Made by a program: the position numbers and the translations under genes | NCBI RefSeq assembly: GCF_003148825.1 | Contig: NZ_QGGZ01000007.1 | Coordinates: 186,001-250,000, forward strand | DNA: 64,000 bases | From: Streptomyces sp. CG 926 | GTDB lineage: Bacteria > Actinomycetota > Actinomycetes > Streptomycetales > Streptomycetaceae | Direction: 5' to 3' | Shown: in pieces, positions 51,118 through 61,417 of the stretch | Layout: each line of letters starts with the position of its first letter | Position numbering within the stretch: the first letter of the stretch is position 1 | The notes under the pieces: generated by a model | Told to the model about the DNA's origin: nothing | Database searches by the model: none | Seen by the model: only the letters and a program-made list of their open reading frames with translations

Positions 51118-52054
51118 TGCGTTCCCCCTGACTGGTGGTCGGGCACGACCATCGTGCCGATGCCGGAGTCCGTGAAGATCTCCAGCAGGATCGAGTGCTG
51201 GACCCGTCCGTCGAGCACGCGGGCGGTGTTCACGCCGTTGCGCACGGCGTGCAGGCAGCCCTCCATCTTGGGCACCATGCCGCTGGACAGCTCGGGCAGC
51301 AGCTTCTCCAGCTCGCCGACGGTGAGCTTGCTGATGACCTCGTCGCTGTTCGGCCAGTCCGCGTAGAGGCCTTCGACGTCGGTGAGGACCATCAGCGTCT
51401 CGGCGCCGAGCGCGGCGGCGAGCGCCGCGGCCGCCGTGTCGGCGTTGACGTTGTAGACGTGGTGGTCGTCGGCACTGCCCGCGATGGAGGAGATGACCGG
51501 GATCCGGCCGTCCGCCAGCAGGGCCTCGATGGCGCCGGTGTCGATGGAGGTGATCTCCCCGACGCGGCCGATGTCGATGGACTCGCCACCGATCTGCGGG
51601 CTGTGCTTGGTCGCGATGATGGTGCGGGCGTCCTCGCCGGTCATGCCGACGGCGAGCGGCCCGTGCTGGTTGAGCAGCCCGACCAGTTCGCGCTGGACGT
51701 GGCCGGCCAGCACCATCCGTACGACGTCCATGGCCTCGGGGGTCGTGACGCGCAGGCCCGCCTTGAACTCGCTGACCAGGCCCTGCTTGTCGAGCTGGGC
51801 GTTGATCTGGGGGCCGCCGCCGTGCACCACGACCGGCTTGAGGCCGGCCTGGCGCAGGAAGACCACGTCCTGGGCGAAGGCGGCCTTCAGGTCCTCGTCG
51901 ATCATGGCGTTGCCGCCGAACTTGATGACGACGATCTTGCCATTGTGACGGGTGAGCCAGGGCAGGGCCTCGATGAGGATCTGCGCCTTGGGCAGGGCGG
52001 TGTGCTTGCGGGCGGTGCCGCCGGAGGTGCCGGGCAGGCCGGCCTTCTCGTCGC

Positions 52055-52058
<4 letters not shown>
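51114..52058 (-). CDS. argB: Acetylglutamate kinase
   Basis: 314 residues. Amino-acid kinase fold: [17 protein letters not shown] with the phosphate-binding lysine and glycines, [19 protein letters not shown] for the substrate, then [18 protein letters not shown]. It phosphorylates N-acetylglutamate and is the usual point of arginine feedback inhibition; the N-terminal ~25-residue extension contains the helix implicated in sensitivity. Its ATG overlaps the argJ stop (ATGA). Confidence 0.96.
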
Positions 52059-54299
<2,241 letters not shown>

Positions 54300-54433
54300 T
54301 GGCCAGGATGTGGATCGGGACGTGTGCGAGGGAGGCGTACGACTGCGTCCACTGGAAGATGTCTAGCAGGAAAGGTCGTGCTCCGCGGTCGATTCGGACG
54401 CCCGGTTCGATATTCGGGCGCCCGCTTCGATCA

Positions 54434-55210
54434 TCATGGACGGCGACCGGACCCCGCCTCCTCGGTCAGCCCGTGCCTGACCCATACGTTCGGCTCCACG
54501 TAGACCGCATAGCCCTGCTCCGGCTCGCACCGCACGGGCGTGAGGGCACCCGGTACGCGCACGGGTCCGGCGACGTCGAAGGGCAGCCCGGTCCACGTCC
54601 GCCACTGGGCGAGCGAGCCCGTGATGGTCATGGACAGCGGCGCGACCGAGTCGATGACCCCGCCCGCGCGGACGTGGACGCGCAGCCACGGGTCGTGCGG
54701 GAGACCGTCCTCGCGCATGCGGTACGCGTACTCCTGGATCGGGGTGTCGGGCTCGGCCGGCTTCCCGCTGGGCCGGACCGGCGCCACCATTTCGGAGAAG
54801 CCGCGGGACCGGGCGTTGTCCCGCATCGCGGCCAGCATGCGCCCGGAGAGCCCCTCGCCCTGCCGGTCGCGGGCGACGGTGATCTCGATCGCGCTCACCG
54901 TGTCGGGACGCACCCCGCGGCGCAGGTCGGAGAAGGCCCACATGAGCGCACGGTCCCAGCCCTGCGCGGGCAGAGCGCCGTCGCGGCCGGCCACGTGCAG
55001 GGCGAAGGGCACGCTGTACCCGCGGGCGACCACCGCGTCCCCGTCCGTGGCGACCAGGACGTAGTCGGCGAGCTCGGCCTCCATGCGTGGGTACAGCAGC
55101 CAGGCGAGGGAGTCGTGGGTGGCGAACTCGGGCCACGGGTCGTCCATGTCCCCGAGCCGGTCCGCCAGTTCGGGGCGCTCGGCGAGCGTGGTGATGCGAA
55201 TCTCGGTCAT
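54434..55210 (-). CDS. GNAT-like acetyltransferase
   Basis: 258 residues. The acetyl-CoA loop is IEITVARDRQGEGLSGRMLA followed by MRDNARSRGFSEMVAPVRPS. The C-terminal third is unusual, with VRVHVRAGG-type and PEQGYAVYVEPNVWVRH strands that form a second half-domain. Substrate unknown. ATG 55210 (MTEIRITTLAERPELAD) starts at a normal first strand. Between argC and this gene (54300-54433) I see only the ARG boxes and no other signal. Confidence 0.82.
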   Translation of the reverse strand: MTEIRITTLAERPELADRLGDMDDPWPEFATHDSLAWLLYPRMEAELADYVLVATDGDAVVARGYSVPFALHVAGRDGALPAQGWDRALMWAFSDLRRGVRPDTVSAIEITVARDRQGEGLSGRMLAAMRDNARSRGFSEMVAPVRPSGKPAEPDTPIQEYAYRMREDGLPHDPWLRVHVRAGGVIDSVAPLSMTITGSLAQWRTWTGLPFDVAGPVRVPGALTPVRCEPEQGYAVYVEPNVWVRHGLTEEAGSGRRP

Positions 55211-55250
55211 TCCCGCAGGCTAGGAGGGTGTCCGGGCCCCCACAACCGGA

Positions 55251-55826
55251 TTACGTCGGGGCCTGCAGAGACAGGTGCCAGCTCCCGGACCAGCCCGTGA
55301 GGGTCATCGTGGACAGCGGCCGGACGTCCACGTTCCAGTAGGTCAGCGGGGGCGCCTTCAGCGCGTACACCAGGGCCGCCCGGACCACCGAGGGCTCCGC
55401 CACCGCCACGATCCGGCCCCCGTCGTCGGCCGGTCGGGTGTCGAGCCAGCCGCCGATCCGGGAGATGAAGGCGAGCAGGGACTCGCCGCCGTGCGGGGCG
55501 GACCGCGGATCGCTGAGCCACAGGTCCACCGCCCCGGGCTCGTGGGCGGTCACCTCGGCCAGGGTGAGCCCCCGCCAGCGGCCCATGTCGCACTCGCGCA
55601 GGGCCGGCTGCGCGAGGGGCGCGTATCCGAGGGCCTGGCCCGTGGCACGGCTGCGCGGGGTCGGCGAGCAGTAGCGCAGCTCGGCCGAGCCCAGGGGTAC
55701 GAGGCCCTGCGCGGCGGACTCCACCGACCGCCAGCCGGCTCCGTCCAGCGGGCGGTCGTCGTCGAAGCGCTCGGCGAGCAGCGAGGAACTACGGGCTGCG
55801 GCGACGAGCGAGACCCGAACATGCAT
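55251..55826 (-). CDS. Histidine-phosphatase-fold protein lacking the catalytic histidines
   Basis: 191 residues. It aligns by eye with the phosphoglycerate-mutase-like family: ECDMGRWRGLTLAEV (the E-x3-G-x-W/F-x-G block), GGESLLAFISRIGGWLD, then IVAVAEPSVVRAALVYA. Active enzymes have LVRHG at the N terminus and a second His in V(S/T)HG; here these positions read LVAAAR and VAEPS. Both catalytic histidines and the paired arginine appear lost, so it is probably a non-enzymatic homologue or binds a ligand. ATG 55826 is used; 55853 is possible. Confidence 0.75.
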   Translation of the reverse strand: MHVRVSLVAAARSSSLLAERFDDDRPLDGAGWRSVESAAQGLVPLGSAELRYCSPTPRSRATGQALGYAPLAQPALRECDMGRWRGLTLAEVTAHEPGAVDLWLSDPRSAPHGGESLLAFISRIGGWLDTRPADDGGRIVAVAEPSVVRAALVYALKAPPLTYWNVDVRPLSTMTLTGWSGSWHLSLQAPT

Positions 55827-55857
55827 GCGGTGATGGTGAGCCGCATACCGCACCGGG

Positions 55858-57303
55858 TCAAGCGTCCGGACCGAGGCCGTCCGCCAGGCCGGTGCGCAGC
55901 CGCTGGACCGCCTCGACCAGTTCGCCGGCGCCCGACACCCCGGCGAAGCTCAGCCGGACGTGCGGACCGGGCGGCTCCGCGCAGAAGTACGGGCGACCGG
56001 GAGCCACCGCCACCCCGGCGCGCAGCGCGGCCGCCGCGAAGGCCGTGTCGTCGCCGCCCCCGGTCGGCCGCACCCACAACTGGTATCCGCCGTAGGGCAG
56101 ATGCGGCAGCTCCAGCGCGGGCAGCTCCCGGCGCAGGGCCCCCGCGAGCACGTCCCGCCGGTGGCGCAGTTCGCCGGCCACCGTCCGCAGGTGGCGGGGC
56201 CAGGCGGGGGCGCCGACGAGTTCCAGGGCGGCCTCCTGGAGCGGCCGGGGCACGAAGAAGGAGTCCACGATCTGGATGGCGCGCAGCCGGTCGACCACCG
56301 GGCCCCGGGCGGCCAGGGCGCCGACCCGCAGGCTCGGCGAGGTGACCTTGGTCAGCGATCGGACGTGCACCACGACCCCGTCCGCGTCCTCGGCGGCCAG
56401 GGTCGCGGGCAGGGGACCCGCGCCCTCGTGGACCAGGGACCGGGCGTAGTCGTCCTCGACCACGAAGGCCCCGGCGGCCCGCGCGATGCGCAGCACCTCC
56501 GCCCGCCGCCCCGGGGCCAGTACCGCGCCGGTCGGGTTCTGGAACAGGGGCTGGCATACGAAGACCCGCGCGCCGGTCGCTTCGAAGGCGGCGGCCAGCA
56601 GCTCCGGCCGGACCCCCTCGGCGTCCACCGGGACGGGCACGGGCCGGCAGCCGGAGGCCCGGGCGATGGCCAGCAGCCCGGGGTAGGTCGGGGACTCCAC
56701 CAGGATCGGCGCGCCGGGCGGCGCGAGCGCCCGCAGGGCGGTGGCCAGCGCGCTCTGCCCGCCCGCGGTGACCAGGACGTCGGCGGCGACGACCGCGCCG
56801 CCGATCTCCCGGGCGAACCAGTCGCGCAGCTCGGGCAGTCCCTCCAGGGGTGGCCGCCCCCAGGCTCCGGGGCGCCGTCCGGCCCGGGCCAGCGCGGCCG
56901 CCATGGCCCGCTCGGGCTGGAGGGAGTGGTGCAGGTAGCCGCCGTTGAGCTCGATCACCCCGGGCGGCGGCGCGGCCAGCGAGCCCAGCACCCCGGTGGC
57001 GTCGACGGAGCGCGGGACGATCTCCCCGGCCCCTTCGGCACTGAGCGCGACCTCCTGCCAGGAGGTGTCCCCGGGCGCGGGGGCCGCCGTACGCGGTGCG
57101 GCGCGGAAGACCCCCGCCCCGGGCCGGGTGACGACGAGACCCTCGGCGGCGAGCTGCCCGAGGGCCCGGGAGACGGTGACGGGGCTGACCCGGTAGCGCT
57201 CGACCAGGGCCCGACTCGACGGGAGCTTTCCACCTATCGGGTAGCGGTTGATTTCAACTCGCAGGGATTCGGCCAGTTCCGCCACACTGCTACGCTCGTA
57301 CAT
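55858..57303 (-). CDS. MocR-type GntR regulator with aminotransferase domain
   Basis: 481 residues. N-terminal winged helix: GGKLPSSRALVERYRVSPVT and VSRALGQLAAEGLVVTRPG. From ~110 on it is a fold-type I aminotransferase with LVTAGGQSALATALRAL, VVEDDYARSL and the PLP lysine in VRSLTKVTSPSLRVGAL. MocR proteins use PLP adducts to sense amines or vitamin B6. Its ATG overlaps the ATG of the divergent EamA gene by two bases, so this regulator very likely controls that exporter and itself. Confidence 0.92.
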   Translation of the reverse strand: MYERSSVAELAESLRVEINRYPIGGKLPSSRALVERYRVSPVTVSRALGQLAAEGLVVTRPGAGVFRAAPRTAAPAPGDTSWQEVALSAEGAGEIVPRSVDATGVLGSLAAPPPGVIELNGGYLHHSLQPERAMAAALARAGRRPGAWGRPPLEGLPELRDWFAREIGGAVVAADVLVTAGGQSALATALRALAPPGAPILVESPTYPGLLAIARASGCRPVPVPVDAEGVRPELLAAAFEATGARVFVCQPLFQNPTGAVLAPGRRAEVLRIARAAGAFVVEDDYARSLVHEGAGPLPATLAAEDADGVVVHVRSLTKVTSPSLRVGALAARGPVVDRLRAIQIVDSFFVPRPLQEAALELVGAPAWPRHLRTVAGELRHRRDVLAGALRRELPALELPHLPYGGYQLWVRPTGGGDDTAFAAAALRAGVAVAPGRPYFCAEPPGPHVRLSFAGVSGAGELVEAVQRLRTGLADGLGPDA

Positions 57304-58222
57304 GACAGCACAGAATAGCGCTACTCTCCCGACCACGATAGCGGTCAAGAACCCGGTACGCCGGGGCACCGCCCTCGCCCTGCTCGGCGTCGTCGCCTTC
57401 TCGCTGACCTTCCCCGCCACCGCCTGGGGACTGGAGAGCTTCGGTCCGTGGTCGCTGGTCGCGCTGCGCAGCGTCCTCGCCGCCGCCATCGCCGGGGCCT
57501 TCCTGCTGGCCCGCCGGGTACCGCTGCCGGCCCGTGCGCACTGGGCGGGGCTCGCCGTCGTCGCGGCCGGGGTGGTCGTGGGCTTCCCGATGCTCACCAC
57601 CCTCGCGCTGACCACCTCCACCACCTCGCACGCCGCCGTGGTGGTCGGTCTCCTGCCGCTCACCACCGCCGCGCTGTCCGCGCTGCGGACCGGGGTCCGT
57701 CCCTCGCGCGCCTTCTGGGCCGCGGCCCTCGCCGGGGCCGCGGTCGTGATCGCGTTCGTGGTGTCCGACGGCACGCTCGCGCAGAGCGGCGGCGCCCTCT
57801 CGGCGGGCGACGCCTACCTGTTCGCAGCCCTGCTGGTGTGCGCCGCCGGGTACACCGAGGGCGGTCGCCTCGCCCGGATGCTGCCCGGCTGGCAGGTGAT
57901 CGGCTGGGCGCTGGTCCTGTGCCTGCCGCTCAGCCTGGCCGGCTCCGTGGTCGGACTCGCGTACGAGCCGGTGCACCTCACCGGCCACGGACTGGCCGGG
58001 CTGATCTGGGCGGCGGCCGGCTCCACCTTCCTCGGCCTGTACGTCTGGTACCGGGGGATGGCCGAGATCGGCGCACCGCGGGCCAGCCAGCTCCAGCTCG
58101 CCCAACCGCTGCTCACGCTGGTCTGGTCGGTGGCCCTGCTGGGCGAGCACCTCTCCCCCGCCGCACCGGCCGCCGCCTGTGGCGTCCTCGTCTGCATCGC
58201 GGTGACCCAACGGGTCAAATAA
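57302..58222 (+). CDS. EamA/DMT-family transporter
   Basis: 306 residues with ten membrane segments in two EamA repeats (from ALALLGVVAFSLTFPATAWG to SVALLGEHLSPAAPAAACGV). DMT exporters move amino acids, nucleosides or other small metabolites; the substrate is not evident. The start codon shares two bases with the MocR start on the other strand. TACGCT lies 5 bases before the ATG, so the message is probably leaderless. ATAGCG direct repeats (57315-57320, 57338-57343) inside its first codons may be MocR sites. Confidence 0.9.
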   Translation: MTAQNSATLPTTIAVKNPVRRGTALALLGVVAFSLTFPATAWGLESFGPWSLVALRSVLAAAIAGAFLLARRVPLPARAHWAGLAVVAAGVVVGFPMLTTLALTTSTTSHAAVVVGLLPLTTAALSALRTGVRPSRAFWAAALAGAAVVIAFVVSDGTLAQSGGALSAGDAYLFAALLVCAAGYTEGGRLARMLPGWQVIGWALVLCLPLSLAGSVVGLAYEPVHLTGHGLAGLIWAAAGSTFLGLYVWYRGMAEIGAPRASQLQLAQPLLTLVWSVALLGEHLSPAAPAAACGVLVCIAVTQRVK

Positions 58223-58279
58223 GCCCATGACGACCTAAACTGCAAGCACCGGATCGGACCGCCACCGAGGAGGTCAGTT

Positions 58280-58477
58280 ATGCGCGCGACCGAGGGCGAC
58301 CAGTTGGTGCAGCACGGCAGGATCGTCGGACAGCATGACAAGGTGGGCGAGATCACCCAGGTCCTGGGCGAGAACGGAACCCCCCCGTACCGGGTCCGCT
58401 TCCAGGACGGACACGAGGCACTGATGGCTCCCGGACCCGACTGCACGGTCCGCCACCCCTCAGAGCCCACTCACTGA
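58280..58477 (+). CDS. DUF1918 protein
   Basis: 65 residues, one small beta-barrel: EGDQLVQHGRIVGQHDKVGE, ITQVLGENGTPPYRVRFQDG, HEALMAPGPDC. This is DUF1918, an SH3-like fold common in actinobacteria, with no known role. GAGGAGG sits before the ATG. It converges on the glycosyl hydrolase gene with only 1 bp between the stops. Confidence 0.88.
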   Translation: MRATEGDQLVQHGRIVGQHDKVGEITQVLGENGTPPYRVRFQDGHEALMAPGPDCTVRHPSEPTH

Positions 58478-58478
58478 A

Positions 58479-59726
58479 TCAGCGCCGGGACGCCGCCGAC
58501 CGGTAGTGGTCGGCCACCACCCGGGCCATCGCCCCGTTGGGGTCCGCGGCCACCTGCTTCGCCGAGAAGTAGACGTGGCCGTGGACCTCCGGGTAGCCGG
58601 CGGCGAAGGTCAGGTGCTTCGACAGCTCCCCGGGGTCGCGCCAAGCCTCGGTGGGGCTGTCCTCGTCGCAGCGGTACAGCGCCTCCCCCACGTACAGCTC
58701 CACGCCCGTACCGGCGACGGTCCGCGCCCACCAGGGCACGATGTCGGCGTAGTCGGCGGTCGGGTGCCCGATGTGCCAGTACGCCTGCGGCACGATGTAG
58801 TCGATCCAGCCCTCCCTGACCCACTTGCGGGTGTCCGCGTACAGGTCGTCGTACGTCCCGAGGCCCGCGCGCGTCGGTGAACCGGTCGGGTCCCGGTCGG
58901 AGTTGCGCCACACGGCGAACGGGCTGATCCCGAAGCGGGGAGCCGTCCCCAGCGCCCGCAGCCGGACGGACATCTCGCGGACCAGGGTGTCGATGTTGGC
59001 GCGGCGCCAGGCGGCGCGCGAGGCGAAGCCGGCTCCGTGCTCCTCGAAGGCCTCGTCGTCGTCGAAGTACTCCCCCGCCACCGGGTAGGGGTAGAAGTAG
59101 TCGTCCCAGTGCACGGCGTCCAGCGGATAGCGGGAGACGGCGTCGAACATGGCGTCCTGGACGAAGCGCCGCACCTCGGGCATTCCGGGGTTGTAGTAGA
59201 GCTTGCCGCCGTACTCCACCGTCCAGTCGGGGTTGCGTCGCGCGGGGTGCGAGGACGCCAGCCGGTCGAGGTCGGTGTGGTTGGCCACGCGGAACGGGTT
59301 GAACCAGGCGTGCAGCTCCAGCCCGCGGGCGTGCGCCTCCTTGACGGCCGTGCCCAGCGGGTCCCAGCCGGGATCGACGCCCTGCTCCCCCGTCAGCCAC
59401 TGGGACCAGGGCTCCAGCTTCGAGGGCCAGAGCGCGTCCGCCGCCGGTCGGACCTGGAGGACCACCGCGCCCAGGCGCCGCGCGACCGCCGTGTCGAGGA
59501 GGGCGAGCAGCTCCGCGCGCTGGCGCGACGCGGAGAGTCCGCTCCCGGAGGGCCAGTCCACGTTCGACACCGTGGCGATCCACATTCCGCGGAAGTCGGT
59601 GGCGCCGGCCCGCCCCCCGGGAATCCTCGCGGAGGTCCGCGGCGCCGCGGCCGCCGACCCGGCCGTGGCGGCGGCGATCACCCCCACGGCTCCGGCCAGC
59701 AGGGCCCGTCGAGCGATGTACGTCAT
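58479..59726 (-). CDS. Exported family-10-type glycosyl hydrolase (GHL10/DUF187)
   Basis: 415 residues. The signal has adjacent arginines (IARRALLAGAVGVIAAATAG) and a Tat-like character, cleavage likely after GSAAA. The TIM barrel follows: FRGMWIATVSNVDWPS, VVLQVRPAADALWPSKLEPW, HAWFNPFRVANH, DAVHWDDYFYPYPV and IDYIVPQAYWHIGH. The family is predicted to act on cell-wall or extracellular glycans; the exact substrate is unproven. The ATG follows no strong ribosome site, and the 160-bp spacer to the next divergent gene shows nothing notable. Confidence 0.87.
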   Translation of the reverse strand: MTYIARRALLAGAVGVIAAATAGSAAAAPRTSARIPGGRAGATDFRGMWIATVSNVDWPSGSGLSASRQRAELLALLDTAVARRLGAVVLQVRPAADALWPSKLEPWSQWLTGEQGVDPGWDPLGTAVKEAHARGLELHAWFNPFRVANHTDLDRLASSHPARRNPDWTVEYGGKLYYNPGMPEVRRFVQDAMFDAVSRYPLDAVHWDDYFYPYPVAGEYFDDDEAFEEHGAGFASRAAWRRANIDTLVREMSVRLRALGTAPRFGISPFAVWRNSDRDPTGSPTRAGLGTYDDLYADTRKWVREGWIDYIVPQAYWHIGHPTADYADIVPWWARTVAGTGVELYVGEALYRCDEDSPTEAWRDPGELSKHLTFAAGYPEVHGHVYFSAKQVAADPNGAMARVVADHYRSAASRR

Positions 59727-59886
59727 GTGACTACTCCGTTTCACTGAGTGACATTGCGCGGTGTCCGCCCAGCATGCCCGCCCCGGCCCGCCGCCCGGCG
59801 CAAGGTCGGGAGTAACGTCGGGGGGCGTGGCGGGCGCCGGAATCGTACGGGGGACCCGCCGACGGATGAGCTGCGAAAGGCACGAA

Positions 59887-60759
59887 GTGACTGACCTCCC
59901 TTCCGACATCACACGGGTCGGCGTAGTGGGCTGTGGCCAGATGGGCGCGGGTATCGCCGAGGTGTGCGCCCGCAGTGGCCTTGAGGTCAAGGTCGCCGAG
60001 ACCACCGGCGAAGCCCTGGAGATCGGCCGTACCCGGCTGCACAACTCCCTGACCAAGGCCGCCGAACGCGGCAAGATCACCGAAGAGGAGCGGGATGCCA
60101 CCCTGGCCCGCCTCACCTTCACCACCGACCTCGGCGAGTTCGCCGACCGTGACCTCGTCATCGAGGCGGTCGTCGAGAACGAGCAGGTCAAGACGGAGAT
60201 CTTCCAGGTCCTCGACCAGGTGATCACCCGCCCGGACGCGATCCTGGCCTCCAACACCTCCTCGATCCCGCTGGTCAAGCTGGCCGTCGCGACCTCGCGG
60301 CCGGACCAGGTCATCGGTATCCACTTCTTCAACCCGGCCCCGGTGCAGAAGCTCGTCGAGCTGATCCCGGCGCTGACCACGGGCGAGGACACGGTCAAGC
60401 GGGCCGAGGCCCTGGTGCGGGACGTGCTGGGCAAGCACGCGGTCCGCGCCCAGGACCGGTCCGGGTTCGTCGTCAACGCGCTCCTCGTCCCGTACCTGCT
60501 CTCCGCGATCCGGATGTTCGAGTCGGGCATCGCCAGCCGCGAGGACATCGACAACGGCATGGAGCTGGGCTGCGCCCACCCGATGGGCCCGCTCAAGCTG
60601 TCCGACCTGATCGGCCTGGACACCATCGCGTCGATCGCCGACTCGATGTACGCCGAGTACAAGGAGCCGCTGTACGCCGCTCCCCCGCTGCTCCAGCGCA
60701 TGGTCGACGCCGGCCGCCTCGGCCGCAAGACGGGCGCGGGCTTCTACCCGTACGGCTGA
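59887..60759 (+). CDS. 3-hydroxybutyryl-CoA dehydrogenase
   Basis: 290 residues. NAD-binding motif VGVVGCGQMGAGIAEVCARS at the N terminus; the catalytic His-Glu pair is in IGIHFFNPAPVQKLVELIPA, and the C-terminal domain has GFVVNALLVPYLLSAIRMFE and LGCAHPMGPLKLSDLIG. It interconverts acetoacetyl-CoA and 3-hydroxybutyryl-CoA in fatty-acid, butyrate or polyhydroxybutyrate metabolism. GTG 59887 has GAAAGG six bases before it; an upstream ATG at 59866 is possible. No other genes of the pathway are adjacent. Confidence 0.93.
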   Translation: MTDLPSDITRVGVVGCGQMGAGIAEVCARSGLEVKVAETTGEALEIGRTRLHNSLTKAAERGKITEEERDATLARLTFTTDLGEFADRDLVIEAVVENEQVKTEIFQVLDQVITRPDAILASNTSSIPLVKLAVATSRPDQVIGIHFFNPAPVQKLVELIPALTTGEDTVKRAEALVRDVLGKHAVRAQDRSGFVVNALLVPYLLSAIRMFESGIASREDIDNGMELGCAHPMGPLKLSDLIGLDTIASIADSMYAEYKEPLYAAPPLLQRMVDAGRLGRKTGAGFYPYG

Positions 60760-60800
60760 CCCGTACGGCTGATCCCCTCGGCAGGCCGCTACCGCAGGCT

Positions 60801-60839
60801 CCTACGGTCGGTCCCTACGGCCGGTGCCTACGGTTGGCC
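60801..60839. repeat. 13-bp triplication spanning the NUDIX stop codon
   Basis: Three units of CCTACGG(T/C)CGGT(C/G)-type sequence (60801-60813, 60814-60826, 60827-60839). Read on the minus strand each contains TAG, and because 13 is not a multiple of three the three TAGs fall in all three frames. Confidence 0.65.
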
Positions 60840-61364
60840 GAGGCGCAGGTGGTGCAGCAGGAGCAGCCCGGCCGCCATGTTGGCGGCCGGGATCTCTCCC
60901 CGGGCGATCATGTCCGGCACGAGCTTCAGCGGCACCCACTCGCGGCGCGAGGACTCGAAGTCGTCCTCGGGATGCCCGATGTGGGTGGCCCCGTCCGCCC
61001 AGTAGAGGTGGTGGCGGGCATCGGTCAGTCCGTTGGACGGCTCGACGGTCATGAGGTGGTGAAGCGGGCCGGGTCGCCAGCCCGACTCCTCCTCCATCTC
61101 ACGGGCCGCCGCGACCGCGATGTCCTCGCCGTCCTCGACGACCCCGGCGGGCAGTTCCCAACCCCAGCTGTCGGTGATGAAGCGGTGCCGCCACAGCAGC
61201 AGCACCTCGTTGGCCTCGTTGACGGCCGTGGCGACGGCGACCGGCCGCAGCCGGATCACGAAGTGGTCCAGGTGCCGGCCGTCGGGAAGTTCCACATCGG
61301 CGAGGTTCACGTCGAACCAACGGTTCTTGTACACGGTCTGCTCACTCAGGTTCATCCACTGCAC
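60828..61364 (-). CDS. NUDIX hydrolase
   Basis: 178 residues. The Nudix box reads GVVEDGEDIAVAAAREMEEE followed by SGW, matching GX5EX7REUXEEXGU in spacing and key residues. Upstream strands are NRWFDVNLADVELPDGRHLD and VLLLWRHRF. It most resembles ADP-ribose/nucleoside diphosphate-sugar pyrophosphatases. GTG 61364 (VQWMNLSEQTVY) is preferred, with GGAAGG about 13 bases upstream; the ATG at 61355 is three codons inside. Its stop lies in a 13-bp tandem repeat. Confidence 0.88.
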   Translation of the reverse strand: MQWMNLSEQTVYKNRWFDVNLADVELPDGRHLDHFVIRLRPVAVATAVNEANEVLLLWRHRFITDSWGWELPAGVVEDGEDIAVAAAREMEEESGWRPGPLHHLMTVEPSNGLTDARHHLYWADGATHIGHPEDDFESSRREWVPLKLVPDMIARGEIPAANMAAGLLLLHHLRLGQP

Positions 61365-61417
61365 GGTTGTGCCACCTTCCGTTCGAGTAGGTGGCAACAT
61401 GGCAGCAGCTCGGACCG

